A DNA stretch of 64,000 nucleotides from a bacterium (lineage in GTDB: Bacteria > Armatimonadota > Fimbriimonadia > Fimbriimonadales > Fimbriimonadaceae). The position numbers and the translations under genes were made by a program. The notes below the pieces were generated by a model. The model worked only from the letters and a program-made list of their open reading frames with translations, had not been told where the DNA came from and did no database searches. The stretch spans positions 1 through 64,000 of the forward strand of contig JAIXQR010000004.1 of the NCBI GenBank assembly GCA_027485645.1, in the 5' to 3' direction. How positions within the stretch are numbered: the stretch's first letter is position 1; each line of letters begins with the position of its first letter. Below are positions 15,814 to 23,823 of this stretch, piece by piece.

Positions 15814-16332
15814 TGAATACACCGCGTGTAACGTCTATCTTTGGCTCTCGGTTCCGTTAAATTTCAAACGTTTTTCTGAAGAATCGGCCGAAATCTGAAC
15901 ATTTCGTCTCTTTCTTCGTCTTAACAATCGCCTTAGGTCAAGTTACATGAACTAAGACGCCTCAGTTGTAAGGGAAAGTTCTCCCTTCGCTTGGGAATTT
16001 GAACCTAGCCTTAGCTTGAGTCCAAATACCTAGGCGGCTGTCCTCGCTGCCCTCTCGCCGCAGCTTTTTGTTAAGACAAAACCTTGCGCCAGTGGAACGT
16101 TCCACTTATGTGAAGGTACGTTCCCAAAGCGGGCATTGATTCATAAAAATTTAGGGGTTAGGACTCACGATTTAGTGGCCTTAGAAAATGTTGATGCCCT
16201 GCGCTTTTGCGAACGAATATTCCGCGCGAAGGCCAAATTTCCGCTTAATGTGAAGCAGGGGAATTTCTTCCGGCCGGGACCCTATAACCGTTTTGAGTAT
16301 CCTTTGGGAGTCCCGATTGCACAACCAACCCT
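15814..16332. other. Gene-free interval with regulatory-looking elements
   Basis: About 500 bp, AT-richer than its surroundings. I see no convincing gene; a 66-codon frame at 16136-16336 has no ribosome site or recognisable features. The interval holds an inverted repeat (15932-15956), a weak terminator-like hairpin (16046-16069) and a perfect 16-bp palindrome in a promoter-like spacer (16084-16112). No SAM or B12 riboswitch motif was recognised. Confidence 0.5.
16084..16112 (+). promoter_or_regulatory. Operator-like 16-bp palindrome within promoter spacer
   Basis: AGTGGAACGTTCCACT (16091-16106) is a perfect palindrome with a central CG, the form of LacI-family operators. It sits between TTGCGC (16084-16089) and TATGTG (16107-16112), a 17-bp spacer, so bound repressor would block RNA polymerase. 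The -10 match is weak. The first gene downstream is the cupin gene 220 bp away. Confidence 0.5.
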
Positions 16333-16773
16333 ATGATTCGTCCGTCTGCAGATAATTTTACGTGGCACGGGGTCGATATCCATCCCTACAAAGAGGACGG
16401 CGGCACCCACTTTAAGAGCATCACCCGCCAAACCCTGGCCCCGGCCGAGCACGACCTGCCGGTTGAGCTGAGGTACTTCGAGATGGCGGCGGATGGCTAT
16501 TCCACCATGGAGCGGCACGATCACTCACACCTGGTGATGATTATTCGGGGCAGCGGCGAAGTGATGGTTGGCGAAACGGTGACGGAAGTCGGAGTTCACG
16601 ACGTGGTCCGGATTCCGCCGCAGACCTGGCACCAGTTTCGCGCTACGAAGGGTACGGAGTTCGGTTTTCTCTGCGTGGTGAACGAGGAGCGAGATCGGCC
16701 GCATCGGCCGACCGAAGAGGAAGTTGCCGAGCTTCGCCAGCACCCGGTCGTAGGACCGTTCTTTAAGGTTTGA
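16333..16773 (+). CDS. Cupin-domain protein
   Basis: A 146-residue single-domain cupin. Metal ligands are visible in motif 1 (His62, His64, His66 in ERHDHSHLVMIIRGSG) and motif 2 (His100 in PPQTWHQF). Its enzymatic or sensory role cannot be told from sequence. Its stop lies 2 bp before the MetY ATG, so the two are coupled. The next gene encodes a CoA-binding protein. A role in sulfur or methionine metabolism is therefore an inference from context only. Confidence 0.8.
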   Translation: MIRPSADNFTWHGVDIHPYKEDGGTHFKSITRQTLAPAEHDLPVELRYFEMAADGYSTMERHDHSHLVMIIRGSGEVMVGETVTEVGVHDVVRIPPQTWHQFRATKGTEFGFLCVVNEERDRPHRPTEEEVAELRQHPVVGPFFKV

Positions 16774-16775
16774 CC

Positions 16776-18065
16776 ATGAGTAACGCACGCAGTTTTGGAT
16801 TTGAGACACGGATGCTGCACGCCGGGCAGATTCCTGATCCGCACGTTGGAGCGCGGGCGGTGCCAATTTATCAAACGACCTCCTACGTTTTTGGTAGTGC
16901 AGACGAGGCAGCGCACCTCTTCGAGCTGAAGCAATACGGGAACATTTACTCCCGTATCAGCAACCCGACGAACGCGGTTTTTGAGGAGCGGATGGCTTCG
17001 CTGGAAGGCGGGACGGGGGCATTAGCGGTGGCGAGCGGCATGGCGGCGGAGTTCAGCACGATCATGACGCTGTGCTCGCCGGGGGACCACATTGTTTCTT
17101 CCAACCAGCTTTACGGCGGCACCATGACGATGTTCGCCCATACGCTGAAGAAGCTGGGGGTTGAGGTGACGTTCGTGAATCCATCCAACACGGTCGATTG
17201 GGAAGCGGCGATTCAGCCGAAGACGCGGGCGATGTTCGTTGAGACGGTAGGCAACCCGGTGAACAGCATTCCAGACCTTGAGGGGTTAGGGGCTTTGTCG
17301 AAGTCGGTCGGAGTTCCGCTGATTGTGGACAGCACGTTTGCAACGCCGTACCTGTGCCGACCGATTGAGTGGGGGGCGACGATTGTTGTCCACTCCGCGA
17401 CCAAGTTTATTGGCGGGCACGGAACGAGCATTGGCGGAGTGGTGGTGGACTCCGGTGATTTCGATTTCTCGCAGAATCCTTCGATTGCCGATCCATCGCC
17501 GGCGTATCACGGCATGCGGTTCTTTGATACGTTTGGCCACTACGGCTTTTTGGTGAAGCTCCGGGCCGAGACGATTCGAGACATCGGCGCTTGCATCTCG
17601 CCGACCAACTCATTCCAGCTTTTGCAGGGCCTAGAAACCCTGTCGTTGCGAATGGATCGGCATGTGCAGAACGCGCTGGCCGTCGCGAAGTACCTCGAGG
17701 CCCATCCACGCGTGAGCAAAGTTCATTACGCTGGGCTTGAGAGCCATCCACACTTTGATCGGGCGAAGAAGTATTTGCCGAAAGGCCCCGGCGCGGTGAT
17801 GTCTTTTGAGATTTCGCCTTCCTCCGGCGACATCCGGCTTGCGGGCAAGACGTTTATCGAGTCGCTGCAGTTGTTCTCGCACTTGGCTAACGTGGGCGAT
17901 GCAAAAAGCTTGGTGATTCACCCGGCGAGTACGACACACCAGCAATTGAGCGACGAGGAGTTGCTGGCCGGCGGCATTACGGCGGGAATGATTCGGCTTT
18001 CCGTGGGGCTAGAGACCATTGACGACCTGCTCTGGGACCTGGACCAGGCGTTTGCGCGTATTTGA
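16776..18065 (+). CDS. metY: O-acetylhomoserine sulfhydrylase (MetY-like)
   Basis: A 429-residue PLP enzyme of the Cys/Met metabolism family. Lys210 in VVHSATKFIGGHG is the Schiff-base lysine and Asp185 (LIVDSTFATP) pairs with the pyridine nitrogen. The length of about 430 residues, the MRFFDTFGHYGF segment and the C-terminal LSVGLETIDDLLWDLDQAF match O-acetylhomoserine aminocarboxypropyltransferase rather than the roughly 380-390-residue cystathionine lyases. It would make homocysteine from O-acetylhomoserine and sulfide. The ATG at 16776 follows the cupin stop by 2 bp, and the next gene's frame overlaps its end. Confidence 0.92.
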   Translation: MSNARSFGFETRMLHAGQIPDPHVGARAVPIYQTTSYVFGSADEAAHLFELKQYGNIYSRISNPTNAVFEERMASLEGGTGALAVASGMAAEFSTIMTLCSPGDHIVSSNQLYGGTMTMFAHTLKKLGVEVTFVNPSNTVDWEAAIQPKTRAMFVETVGNPVNSIPDLEGLGALSKSVGVPLIVDSTFATPYLCRPIEWGATIVVHSATKFIGGHGTSIGGVVVDSGDFDFSQNPSIADPSPAYHGMRFFDTFGHYGFLVKLRAETIRDIGACISPTNSFQLLQGLETLSLRMDRHVQNALAVAKYLEAHPRVSKVHYAGLESHPHFDRAKKYLPKGPGAVMSFEISPSSGDIRLAGKTFIESLQLFSHLANVGDAKSLVIHPASTTHQQLSDEELLAGGITAGMIRLSVGLETIDDLLWDLDQAFARI

Positions 18066-18073
18066 GGGAAAAG

Positions 18074-18607
18074 ATGGCGGCAATTGCTTGTGATATTCGA
18101 CTGAACACTCGGCTGACGCCGGAACAGCGGGCGCTCTTTCAGAACGGCGAAGAGATTCAGCGGCTGATTCGGGAAGCGCGGACGATTGCGATTGTCGGGC
18201 TTTCGACGGAGAAGACGAAGGCTTCGAACATGGTCGGGTCTTACTTGCAGGATGAGGGGTACCGCGTGATTCCGGTGAATCCTCGGGCGGATGAGATTCT
18301 GGGCGAGAAGAGCTACGCAGATTTAAAGTCCATTCCCTCGAAGATTGATGTAGTCATTGTCTTCCGGGCACCTTCGGAGATCTCCAGCGTGCTGGATCAG
18401 GTTTTGGAACTTGGGATTCCGGCGCTTTGGACGCAGTTGCGGATCATTGATCTGCCGTCGGCGAACCGTGGTCGAGAGGCGGGCGTGACGGTGGTGATGG
18501 ATAAGTGCTTCAAGATGGAGCACGGTCGCTACAGCGGCGCGCTCCATATGGCGGGCATGAATACTGAGGTCGTTACGGCCCAACGCCGCAAGTTCCGCGC
18601 GGCTTAG
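18074..18607 (+). CDS. CoA-binding-domain protein
   Basis: A 177-residue protein from ATG 18074; an in-frame TTG at 18062 overlaps the metY stop. It consists of a CoA-binding Rossmann-like domain: IAIVGLSTEKTKASNMVGSY (about 40-60), VIPVNPRA, VVIVFR and a C-terminal MDKCFKMEHGR. Single-domain members (COG1832-type) are thought to bind CoA or acyl-CoA, but their function is not settled. Its place directly after metY suggests a link to acyl-CoA-dependent homoserine activation; this is inference. The stop overlaps the convergent pectate-lyase-fold gene by four bases. Confidence 0.85.
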   Translation: MAAIACDIRLNTRLTPEQRALFQNGEEIQRLIREARTIAIVGLSTEKTKASNMVGSYLQDEGYRVIPVNPRADEILGEKSYADLKSIPSKIDVVIVFRAPSEISSVLDQVLELGIPALWTQLRIIDLPSANRGREAGVTVVMDKCFKMEHGRYSGALHMAGMNTEVVTAQRRKFRAA

Positions 18608-20967
18608 TTGCCGGCGCGGAACAAGGGAATAGCGCTTCCGTTCATGAAGCTAAACCGGAACGGCGCACCGCCGCGGAGAAGCTCCTGCGTTACGCCGCTG
18701 CGAGATTCTCGCACGAGGATCCCGTACGGGTTTGGCCCATAGGCAACTTCCGCGATGGACACGCTGAGGCGGCTATCGACCACGGTGAACATCGGGTCGG
18801 TGCCGTTTGTTGTGGTGTAGCAGAGGCTGCCGATCACTTCCGTTGAGCCTCCACTCGTTGTTTGGATTAACGTCCCCGCTCGCTCAGTTTTGAGGCCGAG
18901 AATCCAGAGGTTTCCGCCGGTGTTGGTGATCTTGAGTCCTTCCGGTTCGGAATTAAGCTGACGAGCCCAGATGTTCTGAGCTCCGAACGCAAACGAGCCA
19001 CCCACGTTCTCAAGGAATATGTCTCCCGTGCTGGTTCCTTGGAGATTCACCTCTGAATCGATAACCGACACGCCGCGAGTCGCGGCGTGTTCGATGGTAA
19101 TGCCCTTCAGTCTTTCGAACACCACAGTGGCGGGAACACCGGAGGAAACGATTACCTTGGCGCCGTTGACCTGCTGAATGTTCGCGTGCAGTCCGTAAAT
19201 GGTTTGCGCGCGCCTTCGGATGGTTACGTCGGACTTCAGGACGATGCTGGCGTCCGCAGGGAAGTAGAGGGTGGTGGCTTTGGTGTCGATGGCGCGCTGG
19301 AAGGCACCGGAGTCATCGGTTTCGTTGGTCCGGCGGTAGTTGCGAATGTTCACCCAGCGGTTCGCGGCTTCCGTTTCGGCGTAGACGGTCGGCTGGACCG
19401 GGAGGTTGAGAGAGGTGGTGGCGGTTCCGGAGAACAGAGTGAGGGTTGACGGGTGCGAAAGGTAGTCGCCGGTGAAGCTGGCGGGGACATTTGGTCCGGT
19501 GCCGTAGTTGTTCTGAATAGCTTGGGAGAAGCCGCTGACGCTAATGTTGCGGGCGGTTAGGAACTCCCCGTTGCTAATGGCAGCTAGGGTTGAGGCCGCT
19601 CCGGTGCCGTTGAATTGGGAATCCACGATGGTGGCGAAGCCATAGCGGTTTAGGAAGCCTTGCGCCGGGCCGGAGGTGCGGAGGTTTCGAATGGCGATGC
19701 ACTGGCCGTTATTGTCCAGGGCGGTGACGCTTTGGTTGACGAGAGTGATGTCTTCCAGGGTTTGGCTGTTGACGGTTTGACCGGTCCGGATGCCGGTGCT
19801 GAAGCCGCTGACAAAGATGTTCTTGGCGAGAAGTGGGCCGTTGAGGTCGGCATGGGCGAGATCGAGGCCGATGACGCCGGTTCCGTCGCCAGAGATGATT
19901 CGGAGATTTCGGGCGACGCCGGTGTTGTTCGAATAGAACTCGATTCCCACCGCCCCCGGGTTGCCGGTGCCGGTGTGTATGGTGAGATCGGCAATGGAGT
20001 TGTTGAACCAGTCGGCGGTGATTTGCTCAAACGAGCCGTTCCAGAACGAGATGAGGCCGTTCGCGATGACCGGTTTCGGAGTGGATACGCTGGTGAAGGT
20101 GTTGTCTTTCAGGCGGATGACGGTTCCTTTGCCTTGACCAATGAGGTGGTTTCGTCCGAAAATTCCGTTCCGATTTGTGGTGGTATTTGCGGCAAAGCGT
20201 AACGTATCGGAGACGAGGTAGGTACCTTCGGGCAGGACGATGAGCCGGTCTTGGCCCTGCCAATCGTTGATAGCGGCTTGAATGGCGGCGGTGTCGTCGG
20301 TGACGCCATCGCCTTTTGCCAGGTACGGCGCGAGTTTAACGTTGATAACGCCAGCATCGGCAGGGAAGGGCGGATTTGGGCCGGGGGATGGCTCGGGAGT
20401 GGTGCCGGTACCGGTGTAGAACTTGACGCGGCCGAGGGAGGCGATGTCGGAGCCGCCAAAGTCGCGCCAGGTGGAGTTACAGCAGAACCGGATGTAGCGG
20501 GCGTGGATGGAGCGCGGGAGGGTCTTGATCTCGCCGAAATAGTCGTTGGTTGCGGGGCCCTTCGCAAAGGTCATGCGCTCTGGCATGGTGCGCCAGACTT
20601 CAGCATCGTTGCTGTATTGGATGGTGACGCCGCGGAACCCGCGCCAGTTGTAGCCAATGCCATTGGCGTTCCAGACCCGGAAAGAGCCGATGGTTCGCTT
20701 TGTGCCGAAATCAAAGTGGATGAGGGGCGACTCGTCGTTGGGGGTTCCGTAGGACGAGTTGTAGTCGATAGCGGAATTGGAGTAGCGGAAGTTTCCGCTG
20801 CCCGGTGGGTCTTCGGTTAGACCATCGTTTGAGATGACGTTTTGGGGGCCAAGGTAGCCAGCTTGCTCGCTGGAGGCCACGGCCTGGACGACCGGGACTT
20901 CTTGAGCAAACGCGGAACAGACGACAAAAAGCAAAAATCCGCAAGTCGCGGCACGAAGATTCTCCAT
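18604..20967 (-). CDS. Secreted pectate-lyase-fold protein with F5/8C-like domain
   Basis: A 787-residue exported protein. It has a signal peptide (1-21, ending SAFA) and an F5/8-type C-like carbohydrate-binding region (about 25-185, with FRVWNANGIGYNWRGFRGV and ARYIRFCC). A short Pro linker leads to a right-handed beta-helix of the Pectate_lyase_3 type starting at GDGVTDDTAAIQAAI (about 217). A second, weaker copy of that entry motif lies near residue 555 (ETDDSGAFQRAID), so there may be two beta-helix blocks. Probable target is a plant or bacterial polysaccharide; catalytic residues cannot be assigned. Confidence 0.78.
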   Translation of the reverse strand: MENLRAATCGFLLFVVCSAFAQEVPVVQAVASSEQAGYLGPQNVISNDGLTEDPPGSGNFRYSNSAIDYNSSYGTPNDESPLIHFDFGTKRTIGSFRVWNANGIGYNWRGFRGVTIQYSNDAEVWRTMPERMTFAKGPATNDYFGEIKTLPRSIHARYIRFCCNSTWRDFGGSDIASLGRVKFYTGTGTTPEPSPGPNPPFPADAGVINVKLAPYLAKGDGVTDDTAAIQAAINDWQGQDRLIVLPEGTYLVSDTLRFAANTTTNRNGIFGRNHLIGQGKGTVIRLKDNTFTSVSTPKPVIANGLISFWNGSFEQITADWFNNSIADLTIHTGTGNPGAVGIEFYSNNTGVARNLRIISGDGTGVIGLDLAHADLNGPLLAKNIFVSGFSTGIRTGQTVNSQTLEDITLVNQSVTALDNNGQCIAIRNLRTSGPAQGFLNRYGFATIVDSQFNGTGAASTLAAISNGEFLTARNISVSGFSQAIQNNYGTGPNVPASFTGDYLSHPSTLTLFSGTATTSLNLPVQPTVYAETEAANRWVNIRNYRRTNETDDSGAFQRAIDTKATTLYFPADASIVLKSDVTIRRRAQTIYGLHANIQQVNGAKVIVSSGVPATVVFERLKGITIEHAATRGVSVIDSEVNLQGTSTGDIFLENVGGSFAFGAQNIWARQLNSEPEGLKITNTGGNLWILGLKTERAGTLIQTTSGGSTEVIGSLCYTTTNGTDPMFTVVDSRLSVSIAEVAYGPNPYGILVRESRSGVTQELLRGGAPFRFSFMNGSAIPLFRAGN

Positions 20968-21075
20968 TGATTCACCGCCGAACAGCCCTGGAGGAGCATT
21001 TCGCTACGCCATGGTACGGGAGGAATGGCGGTTCTGCTAGATATGCGGAGCGGATCAGTCAAAAATGCGGGGAGG

Positions 21076-22434
21076 CTACTGCAGGCGTTGGGGGACGTCG
21101 TAAGGGATGCTGAAGCCGGTGTCGGTCTGAGGCTTTGGCTCGTCTTCCGACACCTTTCGCGGGGGTGGGAATAGTGCGCCGCCATTGTCGGTCTCGTCGG
21201 CCCCGAGGCTATAGATTGTGAGTTTCCCGTTTGCGAGTTGATATCGAAGGGGCTGCTCGGTGAACGGGTCGATGGCGTCCGCTCCTTTCACCGGGAGAGT
21301 AGCCGGGTACTTGCCGGTGCGAGCCTTGATTTCGGCTGCTTCTACCAGTGCATTTAGCGTTCGCCATTCGGCTTTTGATTTCGCTTCGGCCTCGAAGGCT
21401 TGTTGGTAAACAAGCATGAAAACCGACAAAAAAGCCGAATCCAGTGAATCCAAGTTAGCGATGTAGCTGTCCCACTTTGCCGCAGCGTCAATTCGTGCTC
21501 GGTGTGCATTGGGGTCTTCGGGGATCCTTTCGTACAGTTCGCGGTAACCCCGATAAAGCTTCGCAAATAGCGCTTCGCGGACCCCAGGAAACTGCATCAT
21601 ACCATTCATCGTTTTGTCTTCATGGGTTGGACCTTCGCCGGAACTCAAACTAGAAATCTGATCCAAGCTGAACTTTCCTTTGACAATGAGTTCTTCGCTT
21701 GCAAGGCCAAGTGCTACTTCTGCCGAAATGGCTTTTCTTAGATCAATGTTGGAAATGCTTGACGTAAGCAAACGACGGATCGTTTGCCGGACATCTGCCC
21801 GGGCGGAGTTGGCGGCTAGGATCTCCGCGGCTCGGCGACTGATCATGGTGCGGCAGGCAATGGCAACAACTTCCGCTATGGCGCTCGGATCGGTATTAAT
21901 GACCTGGGCAAACTGAGCAGCCTTGATGAGTTCTTCGAGAGCTTCGACGGGCTTTCCATCCGCGCTAAGCACCTGAGCGTGTGCCGAAGCGAGTTTCGTT
22001 GCGCTCTTGCATACCGCAAATTGTGGGAGTAACAGTCCGGGGCCGAGGCTGGGCTCGGTAAGCGTGGCAAGCTCGGTCTTTGCAAACAACTGCCGCTGGA
22101 GCCGAACGAGTTCTGGGTTCGCAGCAATGAACTTACGCCGGATTTCTACGCTTCCGGTTTTGTCATCAAAGTACGCCTTGCCGAGCAAGGTCGCATAAGC
22201 CCTCTTTCGGGCCGCATCGAACTTTTTGATCAGGGCGCCGGCGTCTTTCTCTGGGTTTGGCACATGCTTTACGTCGTCGTAGTGCTTTGGCAGTCCAACT
22301 TGGGCCAACCCGGCCACGGCTTGGTCTCGGTCCGACTTGGCCCGTTGGGTAAGCACGAATCCGCCAGCCGCGCACAGCGCAAGGACTACGGCTGGAATGC
22401 CGAGAACAAGCCATTTAATCGTTTTTGATGTCAT
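21076..22434 (-). CDS. Tandem paralogue 3: single-TM protein, unknown family
   Basis: A 452-residue protein with one N-terminal TM segment (about 8-27). A conserved region reads GLPKHYDDVKHVPNPEKDAG (about 47-66), followed by a long alpha-helical domain. The C-terminal block IDPFTEQPLRYQLANGKLTI is followed by YSLGADETDNGG and ends SIPYDVPQ. It is clearly paralogous to the two genes upstream (22469-23821 and 23824-25182). The DPFT..PL.Y..YS.G..D..GG block also occurs in uncharacterised planctomycete-type proteins and resembles the end of GspG-like pseudopilins. No function is known. SD GGAA precedes the ATG. Confidence 0.75.
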   Translation of the reverse strand: MTSKTIKWLVLGIPAVVLALCAAGGFVLTQRAKSDRDQAVAGLAQVGLPKHYDDVKHVPNPEKDAGALIKKFDAARKRAYATLLGKAYFDDKTGSVEIRRKFIAANPELVRLQRQLFAKTELATLTEPSLGPGLLLPQFAVCKSATKLASAHAQVLSADGKPVEALEELIKAAQFAQVINTDPSAIAEVVAIACRTMISRRAAEILAANSARADVRQTIRRLLTSSISNIDLRKAISAEVALGLASEELIVKGKFSLDQISSLSSGEGPTHEDKTMNGMMQFPGVREALFAKLYRGYRELYERIPEDPNAHRARIDAAAKWDSYIANLDSLDSAFLSVFMLVYQQAFEAEAKSKAEWRTLNALVEAAEIKARTGKYPATLPVKGADAIDPFTEQPLRYQLANGKLTIYSLGADETDNGGALFPPPRKVSEDEPKPQTDTGFSIPYDVPQRLQ

Positions 22435-22468
22435 TTAGGATTCCGTTCTTGAGTGCCCAAGTTTTTGT

Positions 22469-23821
22469 TTACCGTTTCGGAGGAATGGTAAATGGAATGC
22501 TGAATCCGATGTCGAGGGGAGGAGGGGATGACCCTGGCGTGGTGAGGTAGTTCAGCCGAAACAGTTTGCCCTCGTTGTCCGAAAGGTCATCGCCGACGCT
22601 GTAGATGGTCAGCTTGCCGTCTTTCAGCAGATATTTGAGCGGCTGGTCGGTGAAGGGATCGATGGCGTCCTGACCGGTCACGGGAAGGCTCGTTGGGTAA
22701 CGGCCGGTTTTGACTTTGATTTCAGAGGCGGCAAGCAGGGCGTTGAGAGTGCGCCACTCGGCGGTTAGCTTGGCTTCCGCTTTGAATGCGTAGCTGTACT
22801 GTGGCCCAATCAAACGGAGCAGATGGGCATTCGGTCCGGAAAGATTATTAACCATATTCTCCCATTGTTCTGCGGCTTCGATCCGCTGTTTATGTAAGCT
22901 CTTATCGGCTGGTATTGCCTGATATAGCTCCGAGAGCCCGCTGTAAAGTCGAGCGAATTGAACATCACGGACTCCCTTTACTCGGAATAATGTGGTTGTG
23001 AGGCGATCCTGCAAACTGGGCTCATAGTCCAATCCTCCATATAACATGTTTGAGGAGTCCACTTTGCCCGAGTTTAGGTTTCGTTCTAGTACGATCCCAC
23101 ATGATACGTCATATGCGATCGCAAGGCGAAGATCAAAACTCGGTGAACTCTCTTCGATGTACCGTCGCATTATTTCTCGCACGTCGGAACGATATGCATA
23201 GCGGGAGAAAGTGCTTGCCGCATGACGATTAAGCATGTTAATGCGGCTCATCCCAAGAAGTTCGCTAAACTGTATAGGATCTGTCTGGCAGACTTTGGCG
23301 AAGCGAGTCGCTTCTGCAAGGGTAAAGAGGGCTCCGACAGGCTTACCATCGGCGGCCAGAATGCTGGCCTCAGCTATAGCAAAGTCTATCGCGTCTTTGT
23401 AAGCGCCCCACCTAGGGAACTCTTGTTCGTAACCTTGATCAGGTTGGATTTGAGTGGCAAGTTCGGGTTTAGCAAACAGCTGATTTCGAAGTTGAACAAG
23501 CTTTGGGTTGGCATTCACGAAATCCCGCTGGACTTCGATATCCGCCTTGAGGTTTCCAACGTAAGCCCGGCCGATTGGCGTCTTCTCTGCTAGCGTATGC
23601 TCAGCTTCGAACTTCTTTAGAAGCTCACCAGCATCCTTCGCAGGATCAGGAATGTGTTTGATCTGATCCGGGTCGGTCGGTAGACCGACTTCGGCCAGTC
23701 GGGCCACCGCGCGGTCGCGGTCCGTGCGGGATTTGTAGGCGAAGCCCAGGAGTCCGCCACCACAGCTTAGGAATAAGGTAGCGGGGATTCCGTAGAGGAT
23801 GAGCTTCGTCGATTTCCGCAT
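22469..23821 (-). CDS. Tandem paralogue 2: single-TM protein, unknown family
   Basis: A 450-residue paralogue of its neighbours, with TM at about 8-28, GLPTDPDQIKHIPDPAKDAG, a helical middle, and the terminal AIDPFTDQPLKYLLKDGKLT block with SVGDDLSDNEG and SIPFTIPPKR. It starts 2 bp after the stop of paralogue 1, so translation is probably coupled. The middle third diverges most between the three copies and is locally less GC-rich here. No catalytic motif is seen. Confidence 0.75.
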   Translation of the reverse strand: MRKSTKLILYGIPATLFLSCGGGLLGFAYKSRTDRDRAVARLAEVGLPTDPDQIKHIPDPAKDAGELLKKFEAEHTLAEKTPIGRAYVGNLKADIEVQRDFVNANPKLVQLRNQLFAKPELATQIQPDQGYEQEFPRWGAYKDAIDFAIAEASILAADGKPVGALFTLAEATRFAKVCQTDPIQFSELLGMSRINMLNRHAASTFSRYAYRSDVREIMRRYIEESSPSFDLRLAIAYDVSCGIVLERNLNSGKVDSSNMLYGGLDYEPSLQDRLTTTLFRVKGVRDVQFARLYSGLSELYQAIPADKSLHKQRIEAAEQWENMVNNLSGPNAHLLRLIGPQYSYAFKAEAKLTAEWRTLNALLAASEIKVKTGRYPTSLPVTGQDAIDPFTDQPLKYLLKDGKLTIYSVGDDLSDNEGKLFRLNYLTTPGSSPPPLDIGFSIPFTIPPKR

Positions 23822-23823
23822 CT

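Noticed and set aside
15814-16332. SAM or cobalamin riboswitch before the metY operon
   Set aside because: None of the conserved core sequences could be found in the interval.
16136-16336. 66-codon open frame before the cupin gene
   Set aside because: No ribosome site, no homology-like features, and it overlaps the cupin start; its composition is like the surrounding AT-richer intergenic DNA.
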